Shown here in pieces: positions 21,286-34,634 of a DNA stretch of 64,000 bases. The notes beneath the pieces are model-generated. The model had not been told where the DNA came from, made no database searches, and saw only the letters and a list, made by a program, of their open reading frames with translations. How positions within the stretch are numbered: position 1 is the stretch's first letter; each line of letters opens with the position of its first letter. The stretch is from NCBI GenBank assembly GCA_026225945.1, contig JAMJFZ010001761.1:2501-66500 (forward strand), written 5' to 3'. A program made the position numbers and the translations under genes. The stretch comes from Cricetomys ansorgei. Lineage: Eukaryota; Chordata; Mammalia; Rodentia; Nesomyidae.

Positions 21286-23631
21286 GTATTTTTATTTTTT
21301 ATGACTTTTTTCCTTCTGAGTGATTGCTTTCGGAAAGTGATTGGCTTTCGGGATTATTTCTACACATTAATATTTGAATTATAAATGTTCATATTTGAAA
21401 TTATATTTTATACTCATCTTACATTTTTCCATATGTTGAAGTCTTAGGTTCCAATTGAGTAACAAGATGCGGGGTCTAGAGTGTATGTTTTAAAGTCACC
21501 TATATTCTGAGTGTATATAACAGTCTATGGATGGGGACCCTTGTCTGGACAGATTTGGGACAGTATAAAGTGGAAAACACATGTTGAGCAGTTGATATTA
21601 GCTATTTAATTAATAAGATGAGTGGTGGTCTACAGTGCCAGATACAAATAGAAATTCATCCTAACAGAAAAAGAAAAAGCTTGAAGATAGTGTCTTAGTA
21701 TGGGTTGACTCAGAAATGCACCCTGACACAAAGCTTAGACTCAAGCAGTTTATGTAGCAGCAGACTGCCAAAAAAAGCCAGTAGAAAAGTGAGATTAGAA
21801 AAAAAACATAATGCCAATAAAGATGGCTGTCAAACTGTCACGTCTGTTGAATTTGGAGCCCAACTCTAATGGAACTCTTGGAGACCATAAACCCAAATGA
21901 CCACAACCATGCCTGAGGAGCTAATGTAAATATGTCGGATCTCTGCTCACCCTTGGATTGAGAGATGATTCAGGGTAGGGTAACTTTCCAGCCTGTTGAC
22001 TTTCCCTGAACATGGGTTATCTGGGCTCTTTCATATGATCAGAAAATATTTCTCAGGTCACAGTCAATAGTTGTCAACAGTTCTCTTTGTCTGGAGAAGA
22101 TGATCTCCAATGGCATATGGTGTATCATTGTAAACACTTTTATCAGTAGTCACTATGGTGTCAATCAAATGCTTCATGTTTAAATTATAAGAACATTCTT
22201 TTGATGAGCTTTCAGGAGATTGCTTACCATGTGGTGTAATACATTATTCAGATGTAAATATGTTCTTGCTACCGGTTGAGGTGCTGTTCTGTTTGCTTTT
22301 TGCTCAGCTCATCGCCATGTGTGAAGCGTGATTTAAGGTTATATAACAGACATTACACACCATTTACTATCAGTGTGTGAAAGTAAGTCTGTGCGAATGA
22401 CAGAGAGTATACAAAGAAGTGTGTAAGACTGACTGACTCCTCAAGCTCTAAACCTGCCTAACATGTTCCAGTTGTTATAGGTGCCTTGATTCTCACAGTG
22501 GAATTTGTTTACTGCACTAAAAAAATACAGCCTGTATCCTTTTGCAGACAACATATAGTAAATGGTGCCTGTTTTTTGGAGGTTGGACTAGTAGAATTAT
22601 ATACTCCTTGACTTTCAAACATCTTCTTCTATTATGCGTGACCTTTGTATTTTAGAAATCATTGCTTTTAAAACTGCATTTGAATTCTTGTAACCAAAAT
22701 CTAGTGGATGGGAGAAGCACAGATTTATTCCTAAGAGAATTAGTGCCTCTTTTCTCTATATCCCTCTGTAAGTCAGTGAAGGTGACACGGATAAGGTTAA
22801 AGTAGAGGCCACTCGAACCAAGTCTCATATTTCTTCCTATGTCACCCTGTTGGACACACCCCCACATCCTTTCTAAATTTTATTAGTAAATCTCTCCAAG
22901 CCATTTTGAGTCCATTTGCCTCTGAGGTTTAGTTTTTTAATTTGCAAAATAGCAGATCTTGTTTTCACGTATTAGCTCACACCAAAAACTCCTCACTCAA
23001 TCATTTATCCACAGTTGGTTCCATGCATATTGTGGAGCACGTTGGCATCGGGAGCGAAGCCCATCCGTGTGGATCATCAACGAGGAACTCTGTGCCAGTG
23101 GGTTTTGCTATCTGTGTAGTGCAGGGTGTGTAGCCAGGGGAAAAGTGAGCTGTTAATTTTGTTTTATACTTATCTATAAGTTTTCATTTGCTGCCAACTT
23201 TGAAAATTACATGGCCATAAGAGCCAGACAGCTAATCCCAAGCAGGTGATTCCCTGAGAACTACTTACATTTTTCTTAAAGGAATGATTTCTGTGGTTAT
23301 GTGGAGACATCTGATGATCCAAAAATTCAAAATTATTCAATAAAACAAAATCTTGAAATTAATATCCCAGTTAGGTAGGATATCAACACCAGGCCTTTCC
23401 ATTTTGGCTTCTTATAAATTTCCTGACTATCTCTAGCTAATAGTTAGCAGTATCACCTCACAGACTGGTTTGTAGATATGGAGGACCAGTGTCGTTATGA
23501 GAGGACCGAAGACTTCAGAGCTCTAGGTTTGGCAGTTTAGAATTCCCCAGCTAAATAAAGTAGGGGGGGAAGTAAACTGGAAGCTGGCATTACATGAATC
23601 CTCTTTGCATGTGAAGTACAGTATCTGGCAT

Positions 23632-23850
23632 TTTCGTTTATTCGATAAACATGTTTTGCCAACACACTGTCTACTAGCATCTTATTAAAGGATGGATATT
23701 ATAGTGAACAGTGAGAAAGATAACAACCATGCATTTATCAAAGTTATTTTGTAACAGAGACGTACATATAAATAGTGAGAAAATGAGGAATGAAGAAAAT
23801 AAAATAGTGTTATGGTTTACAGAGGAAGTTTCAAATAGGAATGGTTTATT
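23632..23850. repeat. L2-like ancient relic
   Basis: 'ttattcgataaacatg', 'attatagtgaacagtgag' and 'ataaatagtgagaaaatgagg' follow the same old repeat family seen at 42125 and 63765. Confidence 0.35.
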
Positions 23851-23907
23851 CTTTCGTTCTGTCCTCCCTTGCTCTCACTTTACTCTCTTCCTCCCTCCTT
23901 CTCTCTG

Positions 23908-23933
23908 GTGTGTGTGTGTGTGTGTGTGTGTGT
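23908..23933. repeat. (GT)n microsatellite
   Basis: About 13 pure GT units. Confidence 0.97.
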
Positions 23934-24994
23934 AAGAAGGCCATATTAGATATAAAGTAGCATTGCAAATAAGACTCCAGTGAGCAAAGGGCGGAACTCA
24001 TAAGGCAGGTCACCAGGCAGCACAAAGGCTCTGGTAAAAGAATGTCCTCAACACATATGACCGTGGATGGAGCAGGGATCTGTGTGAGACTGCGAGGGAG
24101 ACAAGAACCCTTTGAAGGCTAGGGTAAGAAGTTAGGCTTTTGTTGAGTTTTCACTTATGTGTATTATGCATGTTAAGGTATACAGAATGATGCCTTGAAC
24201 ATACATGACTAAAGAACTGCTTTTGTTCAAAAAGTTAAATCCTCTCAGTTACTCCTCTTTTATTGTGATAAAGGTACCTAAAATCTCCTCTGCAAAAATT
24301 CTGCCTATACTTCACTATTATTATCTATAGACCTCTGGTTCATTAGGTCTTCAGAATTATTCACTCTGTATGTGTGCAAATTTGGGTTCTTTGAACTACA
24401 TCTCCTCATTCCCACCACCTCTGCTTCCTGCTCCTGGACCTATCATTTTATTGTGTGATTGAGTAGGAAGATGTAAGAAGATCAGGGCTTGGGTTTTTAT
24501 CAGTTCTTTGAGCAAACTGCAAGCTGTGATGCATCAGTGCAACGGAGTGGGAGCATGTGTTGTGGCCTAGAAGTTGCTCGTGGTGGGAGGCCGGGGTCTT
24601 CCAGAAGGACCAGAGTGTTCAGTGGTTTGTGCTAGCCAAAAAATTCTTGGTTTCCATGCAGCAATGACATAGTCACAGAATTTATTAATTGGTTAGCCTA
24701 TCAATTTGACAGAGTAATTTGTATCTATGGAATCTAATAAATCCTTTGTGGGTTTCTATCTTATGTCTCATTAGGTGATAATCTACAGCCTATTTTCTGA
24801 AGCATGGTCTTTCAATAGAGAGAATATTTAAAAACAGACCATAACAAGCAAAGCCTCTGTCTTCCTTATACTGCCGAAGTTTCTTCGTGATCAAACCAGG
24901 ACAGTAGTTCCCAAGGCTAAGTTAGTATGAGAAACAGCCAGGCCATCCATAATTCATATATTCATATGCACATAGGGAAATTTTGATCTTTTTC

Positions 24995-25075
24995 TGTGTG
25001 TGGTGCTAGAATTGAGCTTGAGGCCTTGCACATGGTAGGTAAATACTCTCACTGAACTGTATCTCCAGCTCTATT
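24995..25075 (-). repeat. ID-type SINE fragment
   Basis: 'gtgctagaattgagcttgagg', 'ccttgcacatggtagg' and 'ctgaactgtatctccagc' are an inverted ID-like body. Confidence 0.6.
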
Positions 25076-25240
25076 TCTTAATTTCTTTTTTCCTTCTGCA
25101 TGTAAGAGGACTTTTACTAGAAATGCATGTGTAAAATCCTACCTTTGGGTTTAACGCACACACACACACTAGAATGAGAGGAGGAGGTAGGAAGGGAGAG
25201 AGAGATACAGAGAAAGGGGATGGTAGGAAGCTAAGCATTA

Positions 25241-25490
25241 GCTGGATGGTGGTGGTGCACACCTTTAATCCAGCACTTGGGAGGCAAAGGCAGGTGGATC
25301 TCTGAGTTCCAGGTCAGCTTGGTCTATAGAGTGAGTTCTGAGACAGCCAGAGTTACAACAGAGAAACCCTGTCTCCATTTAAAAAAGTAAGACAGGAAAG
25401 AAGGAAAGAAGGAAGGAAAGAAGGAAGGAAGGAAGGAAGGAAGGAAGGAAGGAAGGAAGGAAGGAAGGAAGGAAGGAAGGAAGGAAGAAA
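25241..25490 (+). mobile_element. B1 SINE with long (GGAA)n tail
   Basis: B1 body 25241-25385 ('gctggatggtggtggtgcac', 'gaggcaaaggcaggtgg', 'gttacaacagagaaaccctg'), then the A-tail expanded into about 95 bp of GGAA/AAGG repeats (25393-25490). Confidence 0.95.
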
Positions 25491-25649
25491 CTAAATATCT
25501 ACAAGGAATCTGTTGTGTTAAGTATAAATATACAAATATTACTGTTATAAACCATGTACTTCCTTTGTGTTAACAAACCTTTAAGAAAACAATTAACCTT
25601 TAGTGTACAGTTTTAATTTTTCATTAATAATCCAGAATTAGTCTTTGAC

Positions 25650-25765
25650 TCTACATGTGATAGCTCAGGCCTTAAATTGCATCATTTGAGAGGTTTATAG
25701 AACAGAATTACCCTGAGTTCAAGGAGAGCCAGGCTACAGAGTGAGACCTTGTTATCAAAGGGAAA
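25650..25765 (+). repeat. Degraded B1-like SINE
   Basis: 'gtgatagctcaggccttaaa', 'ctgagttcaaggagagccag' and 'gctacagagtgagaccttg' are in B1 order. Confidence 0.6.
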
Positions 25766-27164
25766 AAAGAATGACTCTTTATGTCAAATCCAAGTGATAC
25801 AGACGTGTGCATATTGGAAAGAGAAAAGAACATTAGAAAGATACAGACATATTTATAACTGAAGTCTTTAAAGTAAGTTGTTAGGCCTTTAATATCATGT
25901 ATTGAAATGAGCTGCATGACCTCCAAATGCCATCTTAATAATACATTACTGGGTGAAAACGGGTTTGTTATTAAGTTTATTTTGTACATTCTACATTGAA
26001 TCATTATATTAAAAGCTTATTTCATGATAAGCTTTTCCCACACTTTCTTTAACATTATTCCAAGCAAATCTCTGTCATCTGACCGGGACTTCTGACTAAA
26101 TCTACCTTCAGGGAAAAGGTCGGTTCCCCATTCTTTACTGTGAGTAGCTCCGAAACATTTTTCAAATTTTGTTACTTCTGGGAGACTTCCCAAGAAAGAA
26201 AGTTATAAACCATTCTGGAGACCTTAAAAGTGACTTGCCTCGAATCAAAAATAAAATGTGAGGTTGATAAAAAAGAAAATAAAGTTGGCATTTGACTGTC
26301 AGTCCACAGAATGATGAAGTGCGTTCTAAGTGAATGATGGGAAATCCGCAGATGCTGTGTGTGTTCCGGATTTACTGGCAGAGGGTGGCCGGCAGTCTCC
26401 GTTTCATTGTTGCGGAATCTTGAAATGTGTCTTTCTTTAAGCTTTCTAGGCTCCTTGTTCCTCCCATTTGTTCCAAGAGTGACAGCAAGATGGTATTATA
26501 AAATGAGAGAATGGAGAGGGAGGGAGGAAATGAGAGGAGAGAATGGAGAGGGGTAACGGTTGTTAGAAGATTTGTCTGCCAATATCCGTGCTTGCCGAGG
26601 TCTTTTTCTTCTAGCTAGAGGGGGAAATGCCATTCTCTTTTCCCAAGCAATTATAGGCCCCAAAGATTGAAACTTGGTATATAGCTCTTTAATCTCAGCA
26701 GATATTTATGGTTAAACATTAGACTTTTAGGATTCCAGATGTCAGGGTATTAAAATAAAAAGGCACAGTGGAGTCTCAGAAAATATTAGGCTGTGGGATA
26801 TGTGGCTGCAAGGGACTTTTATCCCAAGCAGAAGAAGATAGCTTCTAGTGTACTTTGTGACACCCAGAGAGCAACTTTGATCCACCTCATTTTCTCATTC
26901 TCCATGGTCTCTGGGAAGGACAGAATAACAGTATTTGATTGCTTTCTGGAGTGGTCCATGCTGAGGGTTGCAATGATTTTACTGTGTGATTTCTACAGGA
27001 TGAAATGAAAAAGAAATAACACAATGGGGATTATTTCTTTACCTTTCTATAATCTAGACATGGATTATTTCTCTTTTCAAATCTTCCATTTGTGACTACC
27101 ACCACTGCTGTCTGTGGCTTCCTGCTGAGACCGTTGGATTAATTATCTCATTTGATGACAGGAA

Positions 27165-27305
27165 CATGATCTGCCCTGTGAGATGTGTACTCTTACTACC
27201 TCCATTTATAGGGACAGCAACTGTTTTGGAGATATTCGTTCATTGTCTAAGTCATGCAGCTAATTAAAGATTCAGGACTGAGCAGTGTTCTTAAGTAGAA
27301 ACAAC
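27165..27305 (-). repeat. MIR-type relic
   Basis: 'ctacctccatttatagg' then 'catgcagctaattaaagattc' matches an inverted MIR core. Confidence 0.45.
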
Positions 27306-28354
27306 ATTGTCCTCTGTACCATTGTAAGAGATTTCTCTATTCCTATCCCACATTTGTCTATGTGGTCTATTGTAAATCTACCAGTTCTCTCAGAGGAAGA
27401 GCCCAAAATAAAGCAAACTGAGACTACCCACCCACATTGGCAATAATCATGATTACCATTGGTTATTATTGGCTCAGAGCACTCCTTTGTAGCACTCTGT
27501 ATTCATGACAGGTAGGAACATACCTCTCTACCTTTACAACACAGTTAACATGCTATCAGGGTTGTTCAGCTTAAGCATCTGAGGATATAGGGTTTTAGAG
27601 AAATCAACTACTTTTTTCAAGATGTGCAAAACCCAAGTTTAAATCTATCGTTCTCTAATTATGATTATGATATAGTCTTTATCATCTGGAGAAGCTGTAT
27701 AAAGCCGTGTTTAGCTACATAATTCACATCCTTTTACTTTTTGTTCAAGTAAAATCGATTTTTAGATTTTTCAAAGGTAGCCATCAATTATAATTGCAAT
27801 ATAGTAACAACTGCAAAATTCTCATTTTGTTTCCTTTCCTTAAATCTCTATATAATATAAATACATATTTACATATGGCTATTATTTCCATGTACAAAAT
27901 AAATGGTCCACATCATTGCCAAGAAAACAAATGTTATAGCTAATGAGAAAGGCAGAGTAGTTACTAACTCCTAGCCTTGGTCCTGAATTAGGATTTTATT
28001 TTTGAAAGTTTTAGTTTCTTTAGTAGGTTGATGTAGGTATAATTTTCAATTGAGTGTTTATTTTCTTGAGTATCCAGTGGCATCAAGGTGCACGCACTGA
28101 TAGAATGTGCAGGATGAGGTGTCAAGGCAGAATGAGATGGTTTCTACCCTTACACAGTGGGACACAGGGGCCAGACTGTGACATGACCTACAGGAAGAGT
28201 TGGATAAAATCAGCACTCTAAGAAGATCATAGGCAACCATGGATTTGGAGAAACGTATTAGGAAGGAAATGGAATTTGTGGCAAGCATAGAACAATGTGT
28301 GAAGTGTTGAAAGAGGTGGGGACACTTCCAAGCTGTTGCATTCTTGAAAATTAT

Positions 28355-28562
28355 ATTTTATTTTATATGTACGGGTGTATTGCTGCATGTTTGTGTTCCA
28401 TGTGTATGCAGTGTCGACGATGTCCAGAAGAAAGCATCAGATCCCTTGAAACTGGAGTTTTGGATGATTGAGTGATCATGGGATTGCTTGAAATTGACTC
28501 AAGTCCTCTGAAGGAACAGAAAGTGCTCTTAAGTACAGCGTCACCTCTATGACCCTGGATAT
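28355..28562 (-). mobile_element. B2/B3-type SINE
   Basis: Inverted body: 'gtgtattgctgcatgtttgtg', 'cagatcccttgaaactggag', 'aagtgctcttaagtac'; internal differences suggest an old copy. Confidence 0.65.
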
Positions 28563-28584
28563 TGTGTTTCTGAATTCACAGAAA

Positions 28585-28990
28585 CTGTGATCCTCTGCAC
28601 AAGATATGTAGAAGATTGGCTCACCAACACTATCATAGAGGATAAAGGGTGTCATGGGACTTGTCTTTCTCTGAGCATTTCTGAGGGAAAGGAGAGAGAT
28701 TTTCTTCAGTTGGTGTTAGCAATTGGTAGGGCATCTATGTTCTCTAAACAGCAACTCACCCGTGATCCTAAGACAGTCCTGAAGAGCTCATTGGGCCATC
28801 ATGGGATCAACACACATGAAAGGAAAAGGGGATTTGAGAAGAGGAAGGGAAGCAGCAGGAGAGAGACAAAAGAGAATACTGGCGGGTGAGGATCATTGAA
28901 ATACATTGTGCACGTGCATGAAAATATCATAATGGGGCATAGTATGTGCAATTAATATATACTAATACAAACAAAAGACAAAAGTAATTA
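28585..28990 (+). mobile_element. Rodent L1 (Lx-type) 3' tail
   Basis: 'agattttcttcagttggtg', 'gcatctatgttctctaaac' and 'attgggccatcatggg' are in order of rodent L1 3' UTR, followed by a purine-rich tract and an A-rich end. Confidence 0.65.
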
Positions 28991-29269
28991 AGTAAGTAAA
29001 CGGTATGCATAAGGGGGTAAGCATACACATTGTGTTGAAACAGCGGATGTGGCCCTGTGTTCTGTGATGGAACTTTGTGCTGTCCCTGTAAAGCAGGGAT
29101 GGGCTTGGCAATGCACAGTGGGTCTCCCTGTCTGGGTGATCCTCCTTTGTCAGTCAGGTGTCAGTCCATTACTTCACCTGTTATGCTCTCCTCCCGTTGT
29201 TGTGGAAGTCTGCTCTCTCACCAGGCTACAAGGCCGCATAGAAATTGTGATTTCTCAGTATGATTCCTG

Positions 29270-29608
29270 TGTCTTAGTTCCTCTTCCTGTTCCTATGATC
29301 AAATACACTGACAGAAACAACTTAAGACGAAAGGGTGTATTTGCGTCATGATTTCATTACTACAGGGAAGTCGGGTGGCAAGAAATTGAAGCAGCTAGTC
29401 ATATCCGTAGCCCAAAGCAGAGAGCAGTGAACTAAGCTCTGTTTCTTTACTTTTATACAGATCAGGATCCTCTACCTAGGGAAAGGTGCTAGCCACCTTA
29501 TCTCTTTAATTAATAAAATCAAGGTAATTCTCCATAGACATGCACAAAGGCCTTTCCCCTAAGTGATCCCGGTTTTATCAAGTTGACAATTAATACTATC
29601 ACACTCTA
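29270..29608 (-). repeat. Rodent LTR-like repeat (MaLR/ERVL type), family uncertain
   Basis: Recognisable rodent repeat segments: 'cttcctgttcctatgatc', 'cagaaacaacttaagacg', 'agcagagagcagtgaac', 'gacatgcacaaaggcc' and 'tatcaagttgacaattaata'. A solo, non-coding copy. Strand is inferred. Confidence 0.5.
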
Positions 29609-30329
29609 GAACACAATATATATCCAGCATGCAGCAAAAGAGTGACTAATAAATAAGTGAATGAAACATTAAGTGAACAATTCAAGATCAGTTTGGCAGA
29701 CAACTGTTCCACCAAGTACATTGCACTGATAGGATTGATGTACAACATCTTTTTAGAAGTATTTTCAGGGCTGTTCTCACTGAAACTGAACTCAGGAGAC
29801 TGAAAAATACGTTCCACCACAAAAATCAATACTGGAAACTCTGTTCACATTTTAGAGATTGAGTGCGTATCCTAAAATATTAAAGATTATAGGTTATGCA
29901 ATTAAATTAAAACTACCATTTAAATTTGTACAAGATTTTTGACTGGATGACCCTTACCCATATTTGTAATGAGTGTACTTAAAATGAGTTTAGGGAATGT
30001 TGCTTCTTATCAAGCTGTTCATCTGCACAGATTTAGTTTGAAAGAAATGATGAGAATGTATTTTATTTGGATTTGGATGGTTCCTTGGAGTTTCCTCGGT
30101 TTTTTTTCTCCATTCACCACACAGGGCCTTCTTCCTTCTATTTCCCAATATTTCAAATAATCTTAATGGTTAGCATCTTACTCCTATAATTTCAACTTAG
30201 TAATTTAGTTTGTTTCCTATGGTAGCAGAATATATGTTGAATTATTTCCCACACAATACACACCCAGATATTAAAAATCAATAAGACAGAGAATATACGG
30301 ATAAGAGTCATTTAAGAGTAGACCTCTTG

Positions 30330-30511
30330 CGGGCGATGGTGGTGACTGACTTTAATCCCAGCACTCAGGAGGCAGAGGCAGATGGACTGTGTTGGAGGCC
30401 AGGCTGGTCTACAGAGTGAGTTCCAGGACTGCTAGGGTTACAACAGAGAGACCCTGTCTCAAAAACAACAGTGACAACAGCAACAGCAACAACAACAAAA
30501 GTAAACATTTC
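30330..30511 (+). mobile_element. B1 SINE with (CAA)n tail
   Basis: B1 body ('ctttaatcccagcactcagg', 'aggctggtctacagagtgag', 'gttacaacagagagaccctg') and an expanded CAA/CAG-type tail. Confidence 0.93.
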
Positions 30512-30512
30512 A

Positions 30513-30690
30513 GGGGCTGGAGAAGTACTTCAGCAGTTAAAGGGCTTGCTGCCCTCTCAGAGGATTTGAGTTTGGTTCCCAGCACCCACGTAAGACAGAT
30601 ATCTGTGACTCCAGTTCCAGGGGTTTCATAGGCACCTGCACATAGACGCTCACTGTCACACACACATACTCATAAATGAAGATAATATAT
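30513..30690 (+). mobile_element. B2 SINE
   Basis: 'ggggctggagaagtacttcag', 'cagaggatttgagtttgg', 'ttcccagcacccacg' and the CACACA-rich 3' part. It directly follows the tail of the upstream B1. Confidence 0.88.
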
Positions 30691-30767
30691 ACATTGTGAA
30701 AAGTACAAAGTCTAAATCCTTTTTGTTGGAACAAGCAAGGGATTAGGTTTAGGGCTTCTCTTTTTAG

Positions 30768-31600
30768 ACTATTATATATTTTGATAAAATATACATTGCA
30801 TGGAATTTACAACTTATCCATTCTAAGTAGTTCAGTGGTGTTCAATACAATCTCCATGTCATGCAAACTATCCATCTTGATAAGTCTTTCCATCTCATAA
30901 AATACAAATTCTATGCTCATTAAATAGTAACTCTGCATCCCATTCTCCCCTCATCTCCAGCAGCCATCACTGTATTTAATGACTGCATGATTTTTTTCTA
31001 CTCTAAGTGACTTAGATAAATAGAGCCACACATGCCTCCTATGATTGACTCATTTCGCTTAGAATAAAGTTCACAAGGCTCCTACAAATTGTAGCAAATT
31101 ATAGAATTTCTTTCTCTCTGAAAGTTAAATATTCCATTCATCTGCCCATGGACATAGGGTTCTTATTACATGATAGCTACTGTGAATTATGCTGCTGCCT
31201 ACATAGAATACACATGCCTCTCATAAACTCTACTGAGTTTAGTTGGAAATATATGTGAAGGACCATATGATAACTATTTTAGGGCGTTTTTTTTTTTTTT
31301 TTTGAGAACCCATTGTAGTTTTTTCCATAGTAGCAATACCATAAATTCCCATTCCCAGTCGGTACGCATGACTTTCTCTTTGTCTATATTCTCACTAACA
31401 TTATTTCTCTTCCATATTAGGGATCCTAATGGGTATGAGGTGCTACTTCACTACTTCATTTGCATGCCCTTATTGACTAATGATGTTTAGAATATTTTCA
31501 TGTGATTATGGGTCATGTCTATCTCCTCTTTGGAGATTATATTTGCTTATTATAAGATGTTATTGCTTATTGGCTTAAGGATTTCTTTTTGCATTTTTTA
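30768..31600 (-). mobile_element. L1M-type LINE 3' part
   Basis: Inverted old L1 in long collinear order: 'tgataaaatatacattgc', 'gttcagtggtgttcaatac', 'ccagcagccatcactg', 'actgtgaattatgctgctgcc', 'ttttttccatagtagcaata', 'ctaatgggtatgaggtgc' and 'tgactaatgatgtttag'. 3' end is on the left; 5'-truncated. Too decayed to encode protein. Confidence 0.8.
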
Positions 31601-31831
31601 AGTTCTCCACACATCCTGGGATGACTTCCAATTTAGGGGTGGCTTTTAAAGCTGTCGATAAGGTCTATTGATGAACATTTAATTTTTCATAAAGAACTGA
31701 TAGATTTGATTCACAAATTAATGTCCGTTTATAATCTTTTCATTGCCATTTAAAACATTCTTGTAATACATTAACAGATGGAATGAGTTTTTCATGTTAG
31801 AATCAGTTTATCAGTGTTTGAGTTTTTGTTT

Positions 31832-31982
31832 TTTTTTTTTTTTTGAGAGAAGGTTTCTCTATTGTAACTCTCTCCTGGAACTCACTCTGTAGACCAGGCT
31901 GGTCTGGAACTCACAGAGATCTGCCTGCCTCTGCATTCTGAGTGTTGTAATTAAAGGCATGCACCCCTACCACCCGGACTTC
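31832..31982 (-). mobile_element. B1 SINE
   Basis: Poly-T then 'gagaaggtttctctattg', 'tggaactcactctgtagacc', 'aggctggtctggaactc' and 'ttaaaggcatgcac'. TTACAA-type variant present. Confidence 0.93.
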
Positions 31983-32559
31983 ATCAGTGTCTTTGACTGA
32001 ATTAAGTTAAAGCTAAAAGCCCATGCAGCAGAGTATGTCCAACAGACAAAATATAAATCACAAAATAGCTTAAAGTTTCTCATGTGTGGATTTTATACAA
32101 TTTAAAACATAAACATAGATGAAACTAAATTTCATAGCATCATATAGTTCAACATGACCAAAATAATTTTAAATCAATGTAAATTTGAGATAGCTTGCTT
32201 TCTGCTTTCCATAGTACGTGCTTTTTGTACTTAAGGCTGATCTCAATTCACAAAATACAGCTTCTTTTGGAAATATTATTATGAAATACTTACAAATTAA
32301 AAAAAAAACACACCAAACTTAACAGGACCCAAAGTCATTATGTTTTAGTGAATTTTTATATAGGTAGAGCAGTACATTTGTAATGGACACTCTGAAGCTT
32401 TACATTGAATTATGCAGCCTCGCTATTGAATACTATTTTATGCACTAACCTATCACCAAAAAATGAAAATTCTCTGTCAGAGTTAAAGCTAAAGAAAGAA
32501 AAAAAAAAACATTAGCTTTATATCTTCCTTCATGACTCATGTCCTTTACCCACAATGAG

Positions 32560-32990
32560 TCTGCACTGATCCCCTAATATTAACCTTTCTTGTTCTCTTT
32601 TCTACATGACATAGCATACTCACATACATGCTTCTTACATATATACATATAGTATTGGCTAAATTCCACATATGAGGGAGAACATGGATTCTTTCTCTTT
32701 CTGAGATTATATGACCTTACCTAATATACATTCTGAGTTCATCATTTCATGTAAATTTTGTTATTATATTCTTTTAGAGCTGAACACTATTCCTTTATAT
32801 ATGCATATAAAATTCAATTATTCCTTTGTTGATGATCAACTGGATTGATTCTAATTCTTTGTTATATTGAACAAAGCACCAATAAACACAGACATGCAAG
32901 TATCTCTGCGGTGGGCTATGGAGTTCTCTGAGTACATGCCTAGCAGTGAGGTGCATTTTCCTAAGAAATACTTGATCTACATTTAGAGTT
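32560..32990 (-). mobile_element. Old L1 fragment
   Basis: 'ttccacatatgagggagaac', 'tgaacactattcctttatata', 'agcaccaataaacacagac' and 'catgcaagtatctctgcgg' are collinear with an inverted L1 3' region. Confidence 0.65.
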
Positions 32991-33836
32991 CATAAACTCT
33001 GCTATAAAACTCTGGTATAATATATAGAATTATGTATGAGTTGCTTTAAATGTATTTAATTATCAGTTTTACATTTTAGATATTTAAATTTATGTACCAT
33101 TCAAAATTTAATTGTCACATTCCACCAGTCACAGGATGCCATGTTCCCATAGCTATGATATATGTGCCTTCTTCCTTGTTATGGAGGGATGTATGTTAGA
33201 CAGTTGATTTAATTTTCAAATTGTGAACTAGTCTATTCATCTCTGTAAAACTGTATTTTCATAAATGAATTGTCATTAGATACAGCCTGTAATTTTAGCA
33301 TTAGAAATGACTCTCAGAATTAGATAATTCAGATGAGCACCTGATTGGTGGAGACATCCAGATCAGTCAATGAGAGGGAGCAAGTCCCTACCAGCCTTGG
33401 ATTGTTTGCCATTCTGGAGAACAACCATGCCTCTAAAGAAAGAATGGGGTTGTCTGAAGCTGGAACTTTCCCACCCAAGCTAGCAATCCCTTATGAGAAA
33501 ATCTTATTCAGGTTTCCAAACCATGCTGATGAGAAGCGTTGGTATCAATATTCCACAAGAGGGGCATGTGTGCACACTTGATACATATGTGTAGACAAAT
33601 GCATATTCTACAGGCACGTTTGCACACATTTTAATGGAAGGTCATACTTGGACAGTCATATCATAAATAAAACACTTGTTCCTTGGTGATGTAATAACAA
33701 AAAGCAAGTTAATGAATGACACAATGATGTGTTGTTTCTTTGATCTGGTTTTCAGTTTCTACTTTTGTATTTACCTTTTCAACAGATGTAAGTCTGTGAC
33801 AAATTGAATGTGATCATTAAAAGCATCCAACAGATT

Positions 33837-34005
33837 GGGACCTGGGGAGGTGGTTCAGTAGTTAGGATCACTTACTACTTTTCCAGAGGACTGGAGTTCA
33901 TTTTCTAACACCCACATCTTAAAGCTCACAAGAACCTGTAAATCCAGGTCCGTGGAATCCAAGGTTCTCCTGGCCTCTGTAGGTATTGAGCATATATATT
34001 TATCC
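33837..34005 (+). mobile_element. B2-type SINE
   Basis: 'ctggggaggtggttcagtag', 'ttttccagaggactggag', 'aacacccacatcttaaagctc' and 'tctcctggcctctgtagg' are in B2 order. Confidence 0.8.
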
Positions 34006-34634
34006 TGTAGAAAGATACATTGATGGAATTTTTTAAAATCAGAAATATGTGCAGGTGCATTTGAGAATTTAGTCTCTACCAAGGATAGCATTTTAAATCA
34101 TGGGAAGTTAGAAATTAAGCAAAAAATGATACAGTATTTTACCAACCATATAAGGAGAGTAAAACCCTTTAGTTATTCACATATTTTTCTCTATGAAAAA
34201 TATTTCTATATGAATTAAAAACAAAACATTCATATAAACAAGTAAATACATTAACTTGCTGATATATCCATAAAGCCATGACAACTTTTTTCATGAATCA
34301 AAATTTGTAAACTGCAAGAATTTTTGATTATATAAGAAGTAAAAATATTTTGCAAAATAAAGAATTTTTAAATAAAACTAGAATAGCTACAAAACTGAAA
34401 ATTTTATGACAAAGGAGCAATTTCTTTAATATGTATTCATATATATTTTCTAGTAACATCTAAGAGCGAATATGATAAACTGATATTCTTATCAGAGGCA
34501 GAACACAGCAATTAGTCATCCAATACCAAATAGTCCTGAAAACATACATCCAAGTAACATGTAGACTGAGCAGGTTATATTTAGGAATATATATGTATGC
34601 ACGTATACATATGTGCATGCAATAGCAAAGAAAG

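Noticed and set aside
25386..25490. CRISPR-like array
   Set aside because: A pure tetranucleotide microsatellite without spacers in a mammalian genome; no CRISPR array is present anywhere in the window.
30389..30663. ORFs on both strands with RVSSRTARVT-type sequence
   Set aside because: The motif is translated B1 SINE; the same peptide appears on other B1 copies (for example 7682-7873).
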